From Nocardia vinacea (lineage in GTDB: Bacteria > Actinomycetota > Actinomycetes > Mycobacteriales > Mycobacteriaceae), in the NCBI RefSeq assembly GCF_035920345.1, contig NZ_CP109149.1, positions 2,232,001 to 2,296,000 of the forward strand: a stretch of 64,000 nucleotides of DNA, given 5' to 3'. This document shows positions 1-8,805 of this stretch, one piece after another. The notes below the pieces were generated by a model. It saw nothing but the letters and a program-made list of their open reading frames with translations. It did no database searches and was not told where the DNA came from. Made by a program: the position numbers and the translations under genes. Numbering within the stretch: position 1 is the first letter of the stretch; each line of letters begins with the position of its first letter.

Positions 1-506
1 CCGAGGAAACCGTAGAACCGCTCGAACCCACGCCCCAGCGGCCAATGCCGCTTGGACGCGGCCAGATTCTCCTCTTCCAGTGGTGTCATATGCCATTTGC
101 CGACCGCGTACGTGTTCCACCCGCGCTCGGCGAGGACCTCCGAGCACAGCGCGGTTTCGGCCGGTATGCGGCCACACATACTCGGGAACCCATCGGTGAA
201 CTCCTCGATGGTCGCCATGCCGACCGAGGTCGCATTTCGGCCGGTCATCAAGGAGGCACGGGTGGGCGAACACAGGGCGGTGGTGTGGAACTGCGTGAAC
301 TGCACACCGCGATCGGCGATTCGCTTCATGTTCGGCATCTCGACCAGACCGCCGTAGCAGTCCCAGGTACCGATCCCGATGTCGTCCCACACCAGATACA
401 GCACATTCGGCGCGCCCCGCGGCGCCGTCGGTTCCGCGTAAGGCCCCCAATCGGGGACCGAATCACGGATATCCAGCGCGACCTCTCCTTCGAACTTCCT
501 GGCCAT
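1..506 (-). CDS. Arylsulfatase (type I sulfatase), N-terminal part
   Basis: N-terminal 168 residues of a sulfatase that runs off the left edge. Residues 34-42 give the first strand with the metal-binding Asp pair (WDD, 41-42). Residues 79-90 match the sulfatase signature CxPxRxSLxTGR, with Cys79 as the residue that a formylglycine-generating enzyme would oxidise. The family hydrolyses sulfate esters, sometimes phosphonates; the substrate cannot be told from this part. Two ATGs lie in tandem (509 and 506) behind GGAGG; 506 has the better spacing. There is no signal peptide, as is common for cytoplasmic actinobacterial members. It is the last visible gene on minus, with a 380-base gap upstream. 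Confidence 0.9.
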   Translation of the reverse strand, partial: MARKFEGEVALDIRDSVPDWGPYAEPTAPRGAPNVLYLVWDDIGIGTWDCYGGLVEMPNMKRIADRGVQFTQFHTTALCSPTRASLMTGRNATSVGMATIEEFTDGFPSMCGRIPAETALCSEVLAERGWNTYAVGKWHMTPLEEENLAASKRHWPLGRGFERFYGFL

Positions 507-888
507 CATCCACCTCCGGTACGAGAGCTGTTCGTTTGCCATTCGTCCTGGTCCGGGCTCCGGACCTCATGCCGAGTACACGCGCGAACGCCGACCGGTG
601 CGGCTGTCGTGTTGGGATGCACATTCCCAGCTCCGGCGATACCGCGGAGACGGGCTCGGATATTCGATTCGACGTGTGGTGGTCGTGCTCTCCCGGACAT
701 GTTGTCGGGAAGTTTGCTGATCAACGCCTTCCGTACAGAGAGTACGGCGACCCACCGCGATGTGTCACGAGTTCGGCGGCAGGGGCGACCGAGTTCGGAA
801 CAGGTTGAGTTCGTACGTGGTCACCGGCGGCGTCCAGCCGATGATTGCGAGCGCCGACCTCGGATTCGGATTGCTGAAGATCTGAGGT
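507..888. other. Intergenic gap, no gene recognised
   Basis: 382 bases between the arylsulfatase start and the 3' end of the TOBE gene. Open frames exist on both strands, but none has a good ribosome site or a recognisable protein. The arylsulfatase promoter should lie here; no clear -35/-10 pair was found. Confidence 0.4.
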
Positions 889-1098
889 TCAGTCGACGCC
901 GAGGGCGACTTCGGTTGATTTGATGAGGACGGTGACGCGGGAGCCGTCGCTGAGCTCGAGGTCGTCGGCGGCGTCGCGGGTGATGGAGGACGTGATTTCG
1001 TCGCCGCCGGCCAGCCGGACGCGGACGACGGCCATCGCTTCGCCGCGGGTGACCGAGACGACTGTTCCAACGAGTTGGTTTCGTGTGGATAGTCGCAT
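889..1098 (-). CDS. TOBE (Mop) domain protein, molybdopterin-binding type
   Basis: A 69-residue single TOBE domain. The N-terminus (STRNQL.GTV) and the repeating beta pattern (AVVRVRLAGGDEITS.IT, then LGV near the end) match small Mop proteins and the TOBE tail of ModC/ModE, which bind molybdate or tungstate as oligomers. The ATG at 1098 is chosen because the domain begins exactly there; the frame stays open upstream to 1272 but that extension is Arg-rich and unlike the family. No mod transport genes are nearby, so a storage or buffering role is inference. Confidence 0.8.
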   Translation of the reverse strand: MRLSTRNQLVGTVVSVTRGEAMAVVRVRLAGGDEITSSITRDAADDLELSDGSRVTVLIKSTEVALGVD

Positions 1099-1287
1099 GT
1101 CGGTGATCCTACGCAGTGCAGGCACCGATTCATCGGATGTTCGTCCACGCCGCACGGGGTAGCGTTTGCCCGCGCAAATGCCACCGGTTGTGCCGACGCG
1201 AATTCTGCGCCGAGGTGGCATCTGACGGGTGCACATTGTCGCGGCACCGTTCGTACTGGCGATTCTCAACACCGTCGGGTTCTAGCC

Positions 1288-2118
1288 TCAGGTGGTGCCC
1301 GCGCTCATGCCGCCGGAGATGGTGATCGCTTCGCCGTTGAAATGGCGCCCGGATTCGCCGACCAAGAGCAGGATGGCTTGGGAAACCTCTTGCGGCACAA
1401 TCAGATCACCATTCGGCGGACCGGCGGCGAACATCGCCTCCACATCCTCGAGTGTGGGATTCTCGATATCGGGCACCATCGCCGAATACATTGCCGGATT
1501 CATGATCATATCGGTGCGCACACCGGCCGGTAGTACCGCGTTGACGGTGATGCCGTGCGGAATTACCTCGTGGGCAAGCGATTTGACCAAACCGATGACA
1601 CCCCATTTCGCTGCCGCGTAGTGGCCGGAGTTCGCCGCTCCCATGCGGCCGACGATGGACGAGGTGGCAACGATTCTGCCCCACCCGCGTTCGATCATGT
1701 GCGGCAAGACCGCGCGGAAACTGTGGAAGACGCCGGTGAGATTGACATCGATCATGTCCTGCCACATCTGCTCGTCCATCTCGGCGACGGCCGCGCCGGA
1801 GGCGATACCCGCGTTGGCGAGCAGTATGTCGATCCGACCGAACTCGGCGATGGCTCGTTCGGCGAGCCCGCCCATCGCGGCGCGGCTACGCACATCGGCC
1901 TGCACCGCGACGCAACGCCGCCCGGTCTCCTCGACGAGCTTGACGGTCTGGGCGAGATCGTCTTCGGAACTCAGCGGGTACGGCACGCTGCCGATAGCTT
2001 CGCTGATGTCACACAGCACGATGTCGGCGCCTTCGGCCGCCAAAGTGATTGCATGCGAACGCCCTTGACCGCGAGCGCCGCCGGTGATCACCGCGACCCT
2101 GCCCTCCAACTGCCCCAC
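1288..2118 (-). CDS. SDR oxidoreductase, mycofactocin-coupled type
   Basis: 276-residue short-chain dehydrogenase. The cofactor motif TGGARGQG is at 12-19, NAG at 102-104, and the catalytic Ser153/Tyr167/Lys171 set (YxxxK) is intact. Between strands 2 and 3 it carries the longer insert (about 38-68, with VPYPL..EDDLAQTV) that marks SDRs whose NAD(H) stays bound and is recycled by the redox peptide mycofactocin. That assignment comes from family knowledge; no mycofactocin biosynthesis genes are in the window. Substrate unknown, probably an alcohol or carveol/steroid-like compound. It is followed on minus by no close partner. Confidence 0.88.
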   Translation of the reverse strand: MGQLEGRVAVITGGARGQGRSHAITLAAEGADIVLCDISEAIGSVPYPLSSEDDLAQTVKLVEETGRRCVAVQADVRSRAAMGGLAERAIAEFGRIDILLANAGIASGAAVAEMDEQMWQDMIDVNLTGVFHSFRAVLPHMIERGWGRIVATSSIVGRMGAANSGHYAAAKWGVIGLVKSLAHEVIPHGITVNAVLPAGVRTDMIMNPAMYSAMVPDIENPTLEDVEAMFAAGPPNGDLIVPQEVSQAILLLVGESGRHFNGEAITISGGMSAGTT

Positions 2119-2217
2119 GTACGTCCCCTTTCGACTGGTTAGCCCATGCTGTCACGATCCGTAGCACCCGTGCATTCGAAATAGGAGTTGCAACGGCCGC
2201 GCTCCACACCGCGAGGG

Positions 2218-2631
2218 TCAGCTCGCGGACCAGCCCGACCAGCGGGTGACGTCGACGGCTAGCACCGGACCGGGTGGCGGCTGGGTGCGGTATACGGGAT
2301 AGCGTGCGGTCAGCAGGTCCAGGGCCTGCTGGGCTTCAGGGTCGTCGGGGATTCGCGCGGTGCCGTCGGCCCTGGCCCACCACAGGTGCGTCCAGTCGTC
2401 GCTGTAGCGGTCGGCGAGTACGGCTACGGCGGGGTTCGCGGCGATATTCGCCAAGCGGCGTAGGGCGGTTGTCGTCTTGGGCTTCGCGTCGACGGCGCTG
2501 TAGATGGTGTCGTCGAGGACCGCGAATACGATCGGCACGATGTGTGGACGCAGGTCTGTGGATACGGTGGCGAGTCGGGCTACCGGTTCTGCCATGAACC
2601 GTTCCCGCGCCACTTTCGCATTCAGTCGCAC
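2218..2631 (-). CDS. PPOX-class F420-dependent oxidoreductase
   Basis: 137-residue split-barrel flavin/deazaflavin protein. MRLNAKVARERF followed by PVARLATVSTDLRPHIVPIVF is the typical start of actinobacterial PPOX-class F420 enzymes, and the later segments DDWTHLWWARADGTA and WSGWSAS match the same subfamily. Such proteins reduce small substrates with F420H2 or bind the cofactor. Start chosen at the only ATG that precedes the domain. It lies 99 bases upstream of the SDR gene on the same strand, so co-transcription is possible. Confidence 0.85.
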   Translation of the reverse strand: MRLNAKVARERFMAEPVARLATVSTDLRPHIVPIVFAVLDDTIYSAVDAKPKTTTALRRLANIAANPAVAVLADRYSDDWTHLWWARADGTARIPDDPEAQQALDLLTARYPVYRTQPPPGPVLAVDVTRWSGWSAS

Positions 2632-2681
2632 CGCACCTCCGCATTACGATCGGCAACGCCCCATTCTCACCTGGTCGGCGA

Positions 2682-3281
2682 CTAGATGCGGACGAACAGC
2701 GGCCGCGCGGGGTCCACGGGTATCGGTATGGCAGGGCCGATTCCGAACAGGATGAAGACCGCGGGCTCCGGGCTGTCGTGCAAGGTGCCGTCGTAGTGTG
2801 GCGTACCCGCTGTGCGCGTGGCGAATTCACCCGGGTACATGGGCAGAGTGGTGGTCAGGTCGATGGTGGGGCCCGCGCCGACGGTCCAGACGCCCGAGAG
2901 CATGACCGCGTGGCGGTCGAAGGTGTAGGCGTGCGGTGCGCTCATCCAACCGGGGTGCCAGCGGGCATAGCTCGCGTAGAAGCCGGGAGCTCGATAGGAA
3001 CCGAGCACGTCGGCGGTTTCGAAGCTCTGCGGTGGTGCGCCGGGAGCGGGCTGCCAGTTCAGGTCGGCCATGCCGTGAATGGTGGTGCCCGGACCCGGGG
3101 ACCGGTCTTGGACGGTCGGGAATTCGACGGTCGACGGCTCGGCCGCGTTACCGTTCGATCCCTTCCAGACCACGGGGAGCATCAGCCCCAGTGCGGGCAG
3201 CGCCAGCGCGATTCTGCGGCGCATTTCGCGCGCCGTTTCGTCGTCGGCCTCGGCCGGGTATCGGTTGTCTTCCACGCGCAT
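2682..3281 (-). CDS. Membrane-anchored cupin-like protein
   Basis: 199 residues from the ATG at 3281, which sits behind GGGAGG. An alternative ATG at 3224 would begin directly with a signal-like segment (MRRRIALALPALGLMLPVVW), and one at 3329 would add 16 residues. After that hydrophobic stretch, at about 20-38, comes an extracytoplasmic beta-rich domain. The C-terminal portion (GVWTVGAG, then TLPMYPGEFATRTAGTPHYDG) resembles ChrR-like cupins that bind a metal with His residues. Function unknown. The protein is probably held at the outer face of the membrane by its N-terminus. Confidence 0.6.
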   Translation of the reverse strand: MRVEDNRYPAEADDETAREMRRRIALALPALGLMLPVVWKGSNGNAAEPSTVEFPTVQDRSPGPGTTIHGMADLNWQPAPGAPPQSFETADVLGSYRAPGFYASYARWHPGWMSAPHAYTFDRHAVMLSGVWTVGAGPTIDLTTTLPMYPGEFATRTAGTPHYDGTLHDSPEPAVFILFGIGPAIPIPVDPARPLFVRI

Positions 3282-3478
3282 GACCTCCCGGACGCCATCG
3301 CAGCAGGGCAAACCGAATTCTTGATGCATCGTATGATGGTGTGCCGATCGTTTGCTGGATATCTGGCAAGATCAACTCGACCGCCCCGCTCATCGCATGG
3401 CCACGATCGGTCGGCACGCTGTCCGACCGTACGATGCGAACTGATCCCGTCATTCGAGTCACGAAGGGGGCGTCATCG

Positions 3479-4138
3479 ATGCCGACCGACCAGCTCGTCC
3501 AGAAATTCCGGGCCGTCGATACGACGGCGATCTGTGATGCCGATAAGTCGATTCGGGTGCTGGACAGCGCGATTCGCCTGCGTTCGGCCGAGCCGCGGAT
3601 TTTCGGGCCCGCCTTCACCGTGCGCTGTCGCGGTGACTTCCTCGCAGTGCTGCGCGCCGTCGAGACCGCCGCGCCCGGCGACGTCCTCGTTGTCGATGGC
3701 GGTGGTGCCGAAATCGCGCTCGCCGGAGAACTATTCGCGCGCGGCGCGCTGGTGCGCAATCTCGGCGGCATCATCGTCGACGGCGGGTATCGCGATATCG
3801 CCTATGTCCGAGGTTGTGCGCTGCCGGTGTACAGCCGCTTCGTCACGCCCATGGCAGGCACCACCGCACAGCTCGGTGAGCTGCAGATCCCGGTGACCTG
3901 TGGTGGCGTCGAGGTATACCCGGGTGACCTGATCCTCGCCGACGAGGAAGGCGTCATCGTCGTCGAACCCGACCGCATCGACTGGCTCCTCGATGCGGCG
4001 GCAGCGGTCAAAGACGCGGAGGCCGAACTGGTCGCGCTGCTCGATACCGGATCGACACTCAGCGATGGTCTCAACCTCACCGAGCACACCACAGCCCTGA
4101 ATCGCGGCGAACCCTCGACATTGCGGTTTCTGTCCTGA
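3479..4138 (+). CDS. RraA-family protein (HMG/CHA aldolase-like)
   Basis: 219 residues matching the RraA fold, a family that holds 4-hydroxy-4-methyl-2-oxoglutarate aldolases, oxaloacetate decarboxylases and the RNase E inhibitor RraA. Visible marks are the start TTAICDAD, VRCRGDFLAVLRAVETAAPGDVLV, and NLGGIIVDGGYRDIAYVR, which holds the Arg-Asp pair of the metal/substrate site. ATG 3479 follows AAGGGGG at suitable spacing. It stands alone, 98 bases before the amino-sugar operon. Plant-like RraA regulators and aldolases cannot be separated by eye, so the activity is left open. Confidence 0.8.
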   Translation: MPTDQLVQKFRAVDTTAICDADKSIRVLDSAIRLRSAEPRIFGPAFTVRCRGDFLAVLRAVETAAPGDVLVVDGGGAEIALAGELFARGALVRNLGGIIVDGGYRDIAYVRGCALPVYSRFVTPMAGTTAQLGELQIPVTCGGVEVYPGDLILADEEGVIVVEPDRIDWLLDAAAAVKDAEAELVALLDTGSTLSDGLNLTEHTTALNRGEPSTLRFLS

Positions 4139-4235
4139 CCGCGAAACGCCTTGCACTCCAGGTAGGTTCAGTCTGGACCGCGGCGAGTCGACGGAACGTC
4201 CATAACTCCAGTCTACGGACGGTAAAGATATTCCC

Positions 4236-5165
4236 ATGGTCAGCCATGTCCTCGCGATCGATCTCGGCAAGACCGGCTGTCGCGGTTCGCTGCGCGTCGG
4301 CGGACGTCAGCTGGGCTATGCGGAAGCGCCGGGTGCGCCGGGGCTGGCGCACCGTACGGGTGTCACTGCTGCGGAGCGCTCGATCCGCGCGGTGATCGAT
4401 CAGATCGCCTCGCTACCAACAACGTTCACGCTCTCGGTGGGCGCGGCGGGTGCCGCATCGGCACCGGCCGCGGCCGCAGCATTCGCCCGAAGGCTGGCCG
4501 AGGTCCCCGGCGCGGCAGCGGTCGCCGTGACTTCCGACGCCGTCACCGCACACGCCGGGGCGCTGGGAGGATCGCCCGGAGTCGTGCTGGCAATCGGGAC
4601 CGGAGCCGTCGCGACGGCCGTCGACGGGGCGGGCCGGTTCACCCGGGTCGACGGCTGGGGACCGCAACTCGGCGACGAGGGCAGTGGCGGCTGGATCGGC
4701 CTCGAAGGTCTGCGCGCCGCACTACGTGCCCATGACGGCCGCGGGCCACGCACCATCCTGACCGAGAGGGTCCGCGAACACTACGGCATCGAATTGGATG
4801 TATTGCCGAAATACCTTGGCGAACACGATAATCCGGCCCTTGTCGCCGCTGAATTCGCGCCCGTCGTTGCCGCTGCCGTCGACGATACCGCGGCCGCGAT
4901 CATGGCGGCCGCCGCACGTGCACTCGCCCGCACGGTCCTCACTGCGATCGAACGATCCGGAATCCCCCCACTGGTCCCCTATGCGATCACCGGCGGCCTG
5001 GTCAAGCTCGGCGCACCGCTCCTGGACCCGCTCGACAACCAGATCGCGCACGCGATCGATCGCCGCGACTCGCTCGGTGACCCGATCGACGGCGCCGCGC
5101 TACTCGCTCTCGACCCGACCACCGCGCTCGAAGTGCTGGTCACTCGAATCTCTGACACTTATTGA
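4236..5165 (+). CDS. BadF/BadG-type amino-sugar kinase (GlcNAc/MurNAc kinase-like)
   Basis: 309-residue ATPase of the BadF/BadG/BcrA/BcrD superfamily. Residues 7-17 (AIDLGKTGCRG) form the first phosphate loop, GTGAVAT near 122 the second, and GWGPQLGDEGSGGWIG near 143-158 is the segment typical of N-acetylglucosamine kinases and of clostridial MurK, which phosphorylates both MurNAc and GlcNAc. Neighbours downstream are a solute symporter, AnmK, an RpiR regulator and MurQ, so the likely job is to feed imported or recycled amino sugars into the 6-phosphate pool. No good Shine-Dalgarno precedes the ATG; the start may be leaderless or further upstream. Confidence 0.82.
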   Translation: MVSHVLAIDLGKTGCRGSLRVGGRQLGYAEAPGAPGLAHRTGVTAAERSIRAVIDQIASLPTTFTLSVGAAGAASAPAAAAAFARRLAEVPGAAAVAVTSDAVTAHAGALGGSPGVVLAIGTGAVATAVDGAGRFTRVDGWGPQLGDEGSGGWIGLEGLRAALRAHDGRGPRTILTERVREHYGIELDVLPKYLGEHDNPALVAAEFAPVVAAAVDDTAAAIMAAAARALARTVLTAIERSGIPPLVPYAITGGLVKLGAPLLDPLDNQIAHAIDRRDSLGDPIDGAALLALDPTTALEVLVTRISDTY

Positions 5166-5192
5166 CAGGGACGTCGCGACATCTGACACTTA
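5151..5192 (+). repeat. Direct repeat TCTGACACTTA, two copies 31 bases apart
   Basis: The 11-mer TCTGACACTTA occurs at 5151-5161 and 5182-5192, that is three helical turns apart. The first copy overlaps the last codons of the kinase, the second lies in the 63-base gap before the symporter. Same-face spacing fits a regulator site, perhaps for the RpiR protein encoded in the operon, but could also be a small duplication. Confidence 0.4.
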
Positions 5193-5228
5193 GTTGCATT
5201 CAGTCCATCGCGTCACCGGGGAGCTGCG

Positions 5229-6758
5229 TTGAACGCACTCGATCTCGCCGTCATCGTCGTCTATCTCGTCACCGTCGCGTGGATCGGGCTGCGGCTGTCC
5301 GGAAAACAGAAGTCCAGCAGCGACTATTTCGTCGGTGAGGGCCGAATGCCGTGGTGGACGGTGTGTTTCTCGGTGGTGGCCACCGAAACCAGTGTGCTCA
5401 CCGTCATCTCGATTCCGGGCGGAGCGTACACCGATCAGGCCTTCGGAAATGTCGAACTGGCCATCGGGTACATCATCGGACGCACGGTCGTGGCGATCGT
5501 GCTGATCCCGCTCTACAAGCGCGGTGGGTTCGTCAGCGCATATCAGTATCTCGAGCTGCGCTTCGGTCGCTATCTGCAGGGCGTGGCCGCGGTGACCTTC
5601 GTGTTCACCCGGCTGCTCGCCGAGGGCGTGCGACTGTTCGCCTCCGCCATTCCGATCAAATTGCTGCTCAGCGAACTCGGACTCGACTTCGGCTACGACG
5701 CGATCATCGTGGCGCTGACGCTGCTCACCGTCGTGTACACGTACCTGGGTGGCATCAAGGCGGTGATCTGGACCGATGCACTACAGATGGGCCTCTACCT
5801 CACCGGCGCGCTCATCGCGATCTGCGTGCTCACCGGCCACGTCGGCGCGTCCGGCTGGTCGGATGCGTTGCATGCGGGCAAGTTCCGTGTCTTCGATACC
5901 GATTTCGGTCTCGCGCACATTCTCACCAGCACCTTCGCCCTCCCGACCGCGATAATCGGTGGCGCGATCTTCGCGATGGCCTCGCACGGCTCGGATCAGC
6001 TGATCGTGCAGCGCATTCTGGCGACGCGGTCGCTGCGCGACAGCCAGAAGGCGATGATCGGTTCGGGCATCTTCGTGGCCATCCAGTTCGCCGCATTCTC
6101 CCTGGTCGGCGTGCTGCTGTGGTCCTACAACGGCGGCAAGACGGCCAAGGAACTCGGATTGGCCAGCGCGGACAGCCTGTATCCCAACTTCATTCTGCAC
6201 GGGTTGCCGGTGGTGGTCTCCGGACTGCTGGTCGCCGGAATCCTCGGCGCGGCAATGGGTTCACTGTCCTCGGCGTTGAATTCCATGGCCAATTCGACGG
6301 TCGCCGATATCATTCGCAGCTTCTCCCGGCGCACGCTCGCCGATCACACGCTGCTGCGCCTGGCGCGCGTGATGACACTGGTGTGGGCGGCGCTGATGGC
6401 GCTGTTCGCGATGGGTTTCAGCGCGACGACGGGCAATGTGTACCTGACGGCGCTAACCATCGCGGGGTACACCTACGGTGCGCTGCTCGGTGCGTTCCTG
6501 CTCGGGCGACTGGTCGCGCGTGCCAACCAGTTCGACGCGATCGTCGCCTTCATCGCCACGGTGATCGTGATGACGTTCGTGGTACGGGTGGTCAAGATCG
6601 ATGTGACCGTTGCGGGGAAGGTGGTCGAAAAGGGTATCGCGGCACAGTGGTTGGTGCCGATCGGCGTGCTCGTTACCTTGATCGTCGGCGGAATCGCGAG
6701 CCTGTTCCATCCGGCGTCCGCACCGGATGAGCCGGAACCCGTTGCGGCGGTGGCATAG
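5229..6758 (+). CDS. Sodium:solute symporter (SSS family)
   Basis: 509 residues with about 13 membrane segments. The N-terminus (AVIVVYLVTVAWIGLRLS, then a SSSDYFVGEGRMPWW motif) and ATETSVLTVISIPG at about 52-65 are typical of SSS transporters such as the sialic-acid and sugar members. It starts with TTG at 5229 behind GGGGAG; no ATG fits. The stop overlaps the anmK GTG (TAGTG), implying coupled translation. Position between an amino-sugar kinase and anmK suggests it imports MurNAc, anhydroMurNAc or a related cell-wall sugar with Na+; this is inference, since SSS substrates are not readable from sequence. Confidence 0.85.
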   Translation: MNALDLAVIVVYLVTVAWIGLRLSGKQKSSSDYFVGEGRMPWWTVCFSVVATETSVLTVISIPGGAYTDQAFGNVELAIGYIIGRTVVAIVLIPLYKRGGFVSAYQYLELRFGRYLQGVAAVTFVFTRLLAEGVRLFASAIPIKLLLSELGLDFGYDAIIVALTLLTVVYTYLGGIKAVIWTDALQMGLYLTGALIAICVLTGHVGASGWSDALHAGKFRVFDTDFGLAHILTSTFALPTAIIGGAIFAMASHGSDQLIVQRILATRSLRDSQKAMIGSGIFVAIQFAAFSLVGVLLWSYNGGKTAKELGLASADSLYPNFILHGLPVVVSGLLVAGILGAAMGSLSSALNSMANSTVADIIRSFSRRTLADHTLLRLARVMTLVWAALMALFAMGFSATTGNVYLTALTIAGYTYGALLGAFLLGRLVARANQFDAIVAFIATVIVMTFVVRVVKIDVTVAGKVVEKGIAAQWLVPIGVLVTLIVGGIASLFHPASAPDEPEPVAAVA

Positions 6759-7918
6759 TGCGCGTCATCGGGTTGATGTCGGGGACCTCGCACGATGCTA
6801 TCGATGCCGTCGGCGCCGATATCGAATTGCAGGACACGATGATTCAGGTGCATCTCGTCGGACAGCTCAGCCGACCGTATTCGGATGAACTGCGTTCGGA
6901 ACTCATCGCCGCCTTGCCGCCCGGTGCCATAGATATGGCCACCGTGTGCCGTCTGGATACCACGATCGGCCAAGCCTTCGCTGCTGCGGCTGATGCGGCA
7001 CAGCACGAGTTCTTCGGCGGCACAGCTGATCTCGTCGCCGCACATGGACAGACCGTCTACCACTGGGTGAGCGACGGCGCGGTGAAAGGCACGCTGCAGC
7101 TGGGGCAGCCTGCGTGGATCGCCGAGCGCACCGGGTTGCCGGTCGTCAGCGACTTTCGTTCGCGCGATATCGCCGCGGGCGGGCAGGGCGCACCGCTGGT
7201 GGGACTGTTCGACTTGTTGTGGCTGGCGGGGCGTCCCGAACGCGCGGCCGCGCTGAATATCGGCGGGATCGCGAATGTCACGGTCACCGGCGACAAGCCG
7301 GTCGCCTTCGACACCGGACCAGGCAACGCCCTCATCGATGCGGCTGTCGAACTGTGCACCGGCGGCGCCGAGCATTTCGACCGCGCCGGAGTACGGGCCG
7401 CCCGTGGCGAGATCGACACCGATCTGCTGGAAACCCTTCTCGCGGAACCCTATTACCGCGCACCGGGACCCAAGACCACCGGGAAGGAGCTGTTCAACCG
7501 CAGCTACTTGGCGCGCGTGTTGGACGGCCGTTCGGCCTCCTCCGACGATATTGTCGCCACTGTGACCGCGCTGACCGCCCGCACTATCGCCGATGCCCTC
7601 GCACCACTGCGCCCGACCGAGGTCATCGCGTCGGGCGGCGGGACACGCAATCCCACCCTGATGGCAATGCTCGGCGCACATCTCGGCACCACGAAGTTGC
7701 GCACGTCCGACGAACTCGGCCTACCGTCGGCGGCGAAGGAGCCAACCGCATTCGCGGTGCTCGGATTCCTCACCGCACACGGTCTGGCGGGTAGCCAACC
7801 CGCCTGTACCGGAGCGAGTCGCGCGGCGGTGCTCGGTTCGATCACCCCGGGTGCGGCCGGATTCGCGCTGCCCAGTGCGCTGACCGCCATACCCCGGCGA
7901 CTCACGGTGGCGAGGTGA
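6758..7918 (+). CDS. anmK: Anhydro-N-acetylmuramic acid kinase
   Basis: 386 residues, normal for AnmK, which opens the 1,6-anhydro ring of anhMurNAc and phosphorylates it to MurNAc-6P. The N-terminal phosphate loop GLMSGTSHDAID (5-16) is diagnostic. Further blocks are HGQTVYH, GGIANVT, FDTGPGNALID and the second nucleotide motif ASGGGTRNP near the C-terminus. The catalytic Asp of the family lies in FDTGPGN. GTG start overlaps the symporter stop by one base. The product is the substrate of MurQ encoded two genes downstream, so the two steps of MurNAc salvage are in one transcript. Confidence 0.95.
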   Translation: MRVIGLMSGTSHDAIDAVGADIELQDTMIQVHLVGQLSRPYSDELRSELIAALPPGAIDMATVCRLDTTIGQAFAAAADAAQHEFFGGTADLVAAHGQTVYHWVSDGAVKGTLQLGQPAWIAERTGLPVVSDFRSRDIAAGGQGAPLVGLFDLLWLAGRPERAAALNIGGIANVTVTGDKPVAFDTGPGNALIDAAVELCTGGAEHFDRAGVRAARGEIDTDLLETLLAEPYYRAPGPKTTGKELFNRSYLARVLDGRSASSDDIVATVTALTARTIADALAPLRPTEVIASGGGTRNPTLMAMLGAHLGTTKLRTSDELGLPSAAKEPTAFAVLGFLTAHGLAGSQPACTGASRAAVLGSITPGAAGFALPSALTAIPRRLTVAR

Positions 7919-7921
7919 ACC

Positions 7922-8785
7922 ATGCCCGAGGCTGATGACGTACGCACTCGCCTGCTGGCGGCCCTGCCACGACTCACCCCGACCGCACTTCGTGTCGCGC
8001 AGGTGATCCGGCACAACCCGGCCGCCGCCGCACAGCTCACCGTGAGCCAACTCGCCGACCGGTCTGCGACCAGCACCTCCGCGATCGTCCGGCTGGCGAA
8101 AACCCTCGGCTACGAAGGCTATCCGCAGCTGCGACTCGCAATGGCCGCAGTCGGCGGAGAGGACGGCTCGCCCGTATTCGCCACCGATATCGACGCCGAC
8201 GACGCGTTGTCGAAGGTGCTGCACAAACTCACCGCCTTCGAAACCGAGGGCATGATGGCGACCGCCGAACTCGCCGATCCGGCCACCATGGAGGCCGTCG
8301 TCGACGCACTGGTGGGCGCTCGACGGGTGCACCTGGTAGGTATCGGCGCGTCCGGACTCGTCGCGATGGATATGGCGCAGAAGCTGACTCGCATCGGAAT
8401 GTGGTGCGGCGCATGCACATCCGAGGATGATGCACTGGTCCAGGCCAGCCTGCTCCAGGCCGGTGATGTAACCGTCGCGTTCTCGCATTCGGGCGAAACC
8501 GCCGCGATCGTCGAGGCCGTGCGCCGGGCCGCCGACGCGGGCGTGACCACGGTCGCCGTGACCGCGGGAGCACGATCCGGACTCGCGAATGCCGCCGCGC
8601 ACACGGTGCTCGTGGCCGGACGCGAGGACGGATTCCGTTCCGCGGCCATGGCGAGTCGCATGAGTCAGCTCCTCATCGTCGACGCACTGTATGTCGGCGT
8701 CCTGCAACGCACGCCGTCGGCAGCCAGGGCGCTGCGGCGCACTTACGAGGCGGTAGCCGATCGTCGAACCAAGGAGGCCGAATGA
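7922..8785 (+). CDS. RpiR-family transcriptional regulator (MurR-like)
   Basis: 287 residues: an N-terminal winged-helix HTH (about 1-75, with SVSQLADRS-type recognition helix TSTSAIVRLAKTLGYEGY) and a C-terminal SIS sugar-phosphate isomerase domain (about 110-250, VHLVGIGASGLVAMD and VAFSHSGETA.IVEA). This is the layout of MurR, which represses murQP in E. coli and responds to MurNAc-6P. ATG 7922 lies four bases after the anmK stop. It sits inside the operon, between anmK and murQ, so it probably controls its own operon through sites before 4236 or in the 5165-5229 gap. Confidence 0.92.
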   Translation: MPEADDVRTRLLAALPRLTPTALRVAQVIRHNPAAAAQLTVSQLADRSATSTSAIVRLAKTLGYEGYPQLRLAMAAVGGEDGSPVFATDIDADDALSKVLHKLTAFETEGMMATAELADPATMEAVVDALVGARRVHLVGIGASGLVAMDMAQKLTRIGMWCGACTSEDDALVQASLLQAGDVTVAFSHSGETAAIVEAVRRAADAGVTTVAVTAGARSGLANAAAHTVLVAGREDGFRSAAMASRMSQLLIVDALYVGVLQRTPSAARALRRTYEAVADRRTKEAE

Positions 8786-8805
8786 ATCACCCGGTGTCGC
8801 GGTGA
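8782..8805 (+). other. Seven-codon minicistron between rpiR-type gene and murQ
   Basis: AAGGAGG at 8771-8777 is placed four bases before an ATG at 8782 that is not the murQ frame. It reads MNHPVSR then TGA at 8803-8805. Its ATG overlaps the regulator stop (ATGA) and its TGA overlaps the murQ GTG at 8802 (GTGA). It thus looks like a translational relay: ribosomes are loaded by the strong site and handed on to murQ, which has no site of its own. A sequencing frameshift is the alternative. Confidence 0.5.

Noticed and set aside
1099..1272. Upstream extension of the TOBE gene on minus
   Set aside because: Open frame but Arg-rich and unlike the family; the domain starts at 1098.
5351..6730. 459-codon open frame on plus in the symporter
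   Set aside because: Frame-shifted shadow, rich in Arg and His, with no membrane segments.
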